From assembly GCA_003254885.1 (NCBI GenBank), contig QANT01008270.1:1-43930 (forward strand): 43,930 bases of DNA. Reading direction: 5' to 3'. Below are positions 41,419-43,930 of this stretch, one piece after another (position 1 is the first letter of the stretch; every line of letters begins with the position of its first letter). This DNA is from Purshia tridentata (Eukaryota > Streptophyta > Magnoliopsida > Rosales > Rosaceae). The translations under genes were made by a program, and so were the position numbers. The notes below the pieces were generated by a model. That model was not told the origin of the DNA. It saw only the letters and a list, made by a program, of their open reading frames with translations, and made no database searches.

Positions 41419-41865
41419 ATAGCTTCACTTATATTTGTTACTGACAACCATAGGCACCACTTACATTGTTACTGATTGTTAGTAACAATCATAACCCACT
41501 GACATATTGTTACAGCTTGTCAATAACAATCATAGCCCCACTTATATATTGTTACTGACAAGTAATAACAACTATAACCCCACTTACATATTGTTACTGT
41601 ATGTTAGTAACAATTATAGCCCTACTTATATATTGTTACTGACAAGTAGTAACAACCATAGCAGTAATTATGTATTGTTACTGACAAGCAGTAACAATCA
41701 TAGCCCTACTTACATTTTGTTACTGCTTGTTAGTAATAATCATTAGCCCCACTTATATATTGTAACCGCACTTAAATATTGTTACTGATTGTCAATAACA
41801 ATCATAGCCGCACTTACATATTGTTACTGATAAGCAGTAACAATCATAGCCTCACTTATATATTG
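41419..41865. repeat. 42-bp minisatellite, about eleven units, hairpin in each
   Basis: Units run ATAGCCCCACTTATATA, then TTGTTACTG, a 5-base centre, a pyrimidine, and AGTAACAA plus TC. TTGTTACTG and CAGTAACAA are inverted repeats, so every unit can fold. Because 42 is a multiple of three, an open frame with a 14-residue repeat (SPTYILLL) runs through part of the array; it has no start context or family match and is judged a by-product. Confidence 0.85.
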
Positions 41866-43590
41866 GCTATAAAATAATTATGACAAATTCTACTAACATA
41901 ACTAAGATGCATATATGCATACCACACGCCTTGGTTCCTTGGTGAACCTAACAATAAACTTCAGAAAAATCATGTAATTATAAATAGTCAAGAGTATGAT
42001 TTTATTATTCAACTTTACTACAACCTGCCATATTCCAAAGCATGTCAATTGTCTAAAGTTTAATATCACAGAGCTTCTAATCAAACTATATTTCTCTGCA
42101 AATGCATATGATTTTTAAAAGTCCAGTGGTGGTTGCTGTGAACTGAGGTGTTGACCAGAGAACCACCAACCAAAGCAAATAAATAAATTGATTAATCATA
42201 TCCACCTATTAGACCCTCCGATAATCAAATAAACCTATGTAACCAAACAAATAAACTACAGATCGCTATTCTAAGTGCTACATACCTCACCATCAAACTT
42301 GGATTTTTTATTTCTAAATATGAGTGCAAATGCTTTATAAGTTTCATTATGGCATTTGGTGTTATAGGTTCTTTGAAGATTTTGAATATCATTGTACGGC
42401 ATAACCTCTTATAAGTTCCAAGATAGAATAGGAAGAAAGTAGATCCTTAACCACCTTTTCTTTCACAATTATTGATGCAAAACAAGGGAATATTCATGCA
42501 AATAAGAAAATGAAATCAAAAGCAAAAAGTATATGTAGGGAAGAAAAATAATTTGAGGATCTGTATATATCTTTCAGTTACATAAAATATTATTTAGTAT
42601 CCTATTCCCCATCATATCAAAGGCTGAGTCTCTCTTCTCCTCAAACCCAGCCTAACTTGCTTGACCTGACCCACAAACCTTGTACAGAAACTGTCTTAGA
42701 AACCCGCTTGAACCCAACAAGCTCATAGCGCATGTAACACCCACTGAGCTAAATTCTAGCTGCTATGCCTTTGCCACAGAGAAACCAACTATTATTGGAA
42801 TTTAAATCAATTAAATTCGTATTCATTCAATCAACTTACATTGAAAATTAGAACGAAAATCTAATTCAGAATCACAGAAATCGAACAGAAGAACCTTTGC
42901 AAGAGGAAATTCTGAGCAAACGCTCAATGACCTTGCAATTGACGAGGCTATCAACAGCTAGCACGTGAGCCTCTTCAGAGTTGGATGACGGCGAAAGGTC
43001 GAAGAGAGAAAGAGCAATTAGAGAGAGGGAGAGAGAGACAAGGGTTGGATAGAGTGAGATCGGAGAGAGAGAACAAAGAAAAAATGAGCAGCTGTAAATG
43101 AGCGAGGGAGAGATAAGAATCTTAGTGTTTCAGATAAGGAGGGGCACAACAGGAAAAAAAATTAAAATCTAACCAATATAATTAAAACGTGGACCGCGTA
43201 AAACAAATTGTGGGCTGGAAGTAAGTTAACTGGATCTTTTGGAAAGCCAATTAAGAAAGTGGGTTTTATAAGAAGGTGAAAGCCCAATGTGGGTATATCA
43301 ATAATTATCTCTAAATCTTATCTCAATATCACATTGATATTTCTAAAATATTATAAATTATAATAGTAAGTATGAAAATTAATTTATTATGGTTAGAATG
43401 CTCATTCTAATTTCTGAATTTTATTAGCTAAGAATTTCAATGCAGCCTAAAAAGACAATCTCATATTCTTGAGTTAATAATATTCCTTGTTGATTAATTC
43501 AAGTTTCTAGTTTCTTTCATTATTCTTAATTGGTTCTCTATGCTTATTTTAATATTTAAATATGAAGTTTTAAACTCTAACCTTATTTGT
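41866..43590. other. Gene-less stretch with a SINE-like patch and a GA-rich block
   Basis: No complete gene is supported. On the minus strand near 42755 TAGCTCAGTGGG matches a Pol III A box and GGTTCAAGCGG 37 bases on resembles a B box, suggesting a tRNA-derived SINE. Between 42960 and 43130 the plus strand is GA-rich; read on the minus strand it is CT-rich with an ATG-less open stretch (NSEEAHVLAVDSLVNCK at 42995-42945). That could be the leader or first exon of a minus-strand gene, but no continuation was found. Confidence 0.35.
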
Positions 43591-43930
43591 TTGGACGTAA
43601 TTTGAGGGGAATGGAATTGTATTCCATTACATAACTATCCTTGAATGGAGTGGTATTGAGCTTTCTATTCCAGCATTTGGAGCAATTTTAAAATCAAGGT
43701 AAGGAAATGATTTCCATTCCCATTCGGTGTTTGGTAGATCTGGGAATATAATGTCAAAACATAATAATCTTACAAAAATTCCCTTTAATTATTATTTTTT
43801 TTAAAAATAACTGCTAAAAATATAAGTTAATATTATAATGAAATATAACTTTTCGAACCTCATCATATGGCAATCGATTAACAACATAAAAAGACAACTT
43901 TATTCATATGTAGGAAACAGTAAAACAAAA
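43591..43930. mobile_element. Possible MITE cut by the window edge
   Basis: TTTGTTTGGACGTAATTTGA, GGAATGGAATTGTATTCCAT and GATTTCCATTCCCATTCGGT followed by TTTGGTAGA repeat GGAATGG/CCATTCC words in both orientations, as in a common dicot MITE type also suspected at 39560. Both ends are uncertain. Confidence 0.35.

Noticed and set aside
41507-41746. 79-codon frame with a 14-residue repeat
   Set aside because: A direct consequence of the 42-bp minisatellite; no start context, signal or family match.
41419-41865. CRISPR-like array
   Set aside because: Regular repeats, but no distinct spacers, and this is a plant nuclear sequence; it is a minisatellite.
1-43930. tRNA, rRNA, snRNA or known miRNA genes
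   Set aside because: I looked for tRNA A/B boxes, rRNA core words and common plant miRNA sequences on both strands and saw none convincing; the only box pair (42755) fits a SINE better. A tRNAscan-SE or Infernal run would settle this.

Overview
This is nuclear DNA from a flowering plant, most likely a dicot and perhaps a rosid (inference). It is AT-rich, has long gene-poor stretches full of small transposon remnants, and carries plant-type genes: a 12-exon SULTR sulfate transporter, plastid-type J-domain proteins and an intronless DYW-class pentatricopeptide repeat (PPR) gene. Four protein-coding genes can be supported, all on the minus strand. Isolated N bases at 3634, 7171, 14633, 23788 and 33702 show a draft assembly.

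Layout. 1-14,390: no gene, but a TRIM fragment, inverted-repeat (foldback) elements, hAT-like and LINE-like remnants, local tandem duplications and two CACTA-type termini. 14,391-20,040: a complete group-2 (low-affinity) sulfate transporter whose 12 exons join in frame to 649 residues. Its larger introns have collected a TRIM copy, a Mutator-like MITE and a 185-bp duplication. 20,041-25,500: TRIM copies, the 5' end of a hAT-like element, and a solo-LTR-like block between two copies of a ~97-bp sequence. 25,510-31,270: an old segmental tandem duplication with one J-domain gene per unit (181 and 177 residues). The first unit later received a complete TRIM with LTRs, primer-binding site, purine tract and target duplication. 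The second received a MITE exactly at the stop codon. 31,291-34,551: a LINE 3' remnant with a readable RNase H tail, abutting a ~3-kb CpG-rich LTR-like sequence. That sequence contains three tandem hairpin repeats with compensatory stem changes. 34,552-37,086: intergenic, with one strong 117-bp hairpin. 37,087-39,354: a DYW-class PPR gene, apparent orthologue of Arabidopsis At1g71420. 39,355-43,930: a large foldback element, a 42-bp minisatellite whose units carry a hairpin with a loop in either orientation, and further MITE-like sequence.

The genes do not form a pathway: sulfate transport, plastid chaperoning and organellar RNA editing are unrelated neighbours. No new multi-gene system is visible. 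The most unusual signals are structural: the covarying hairpin repeats in the LTR-like element, the loop-flipping minisatellite, the MITE that rebuilt a stop codon through its target-site duplication, and substitutions in a conserved membrane-segment motif of the sulfate transporter.
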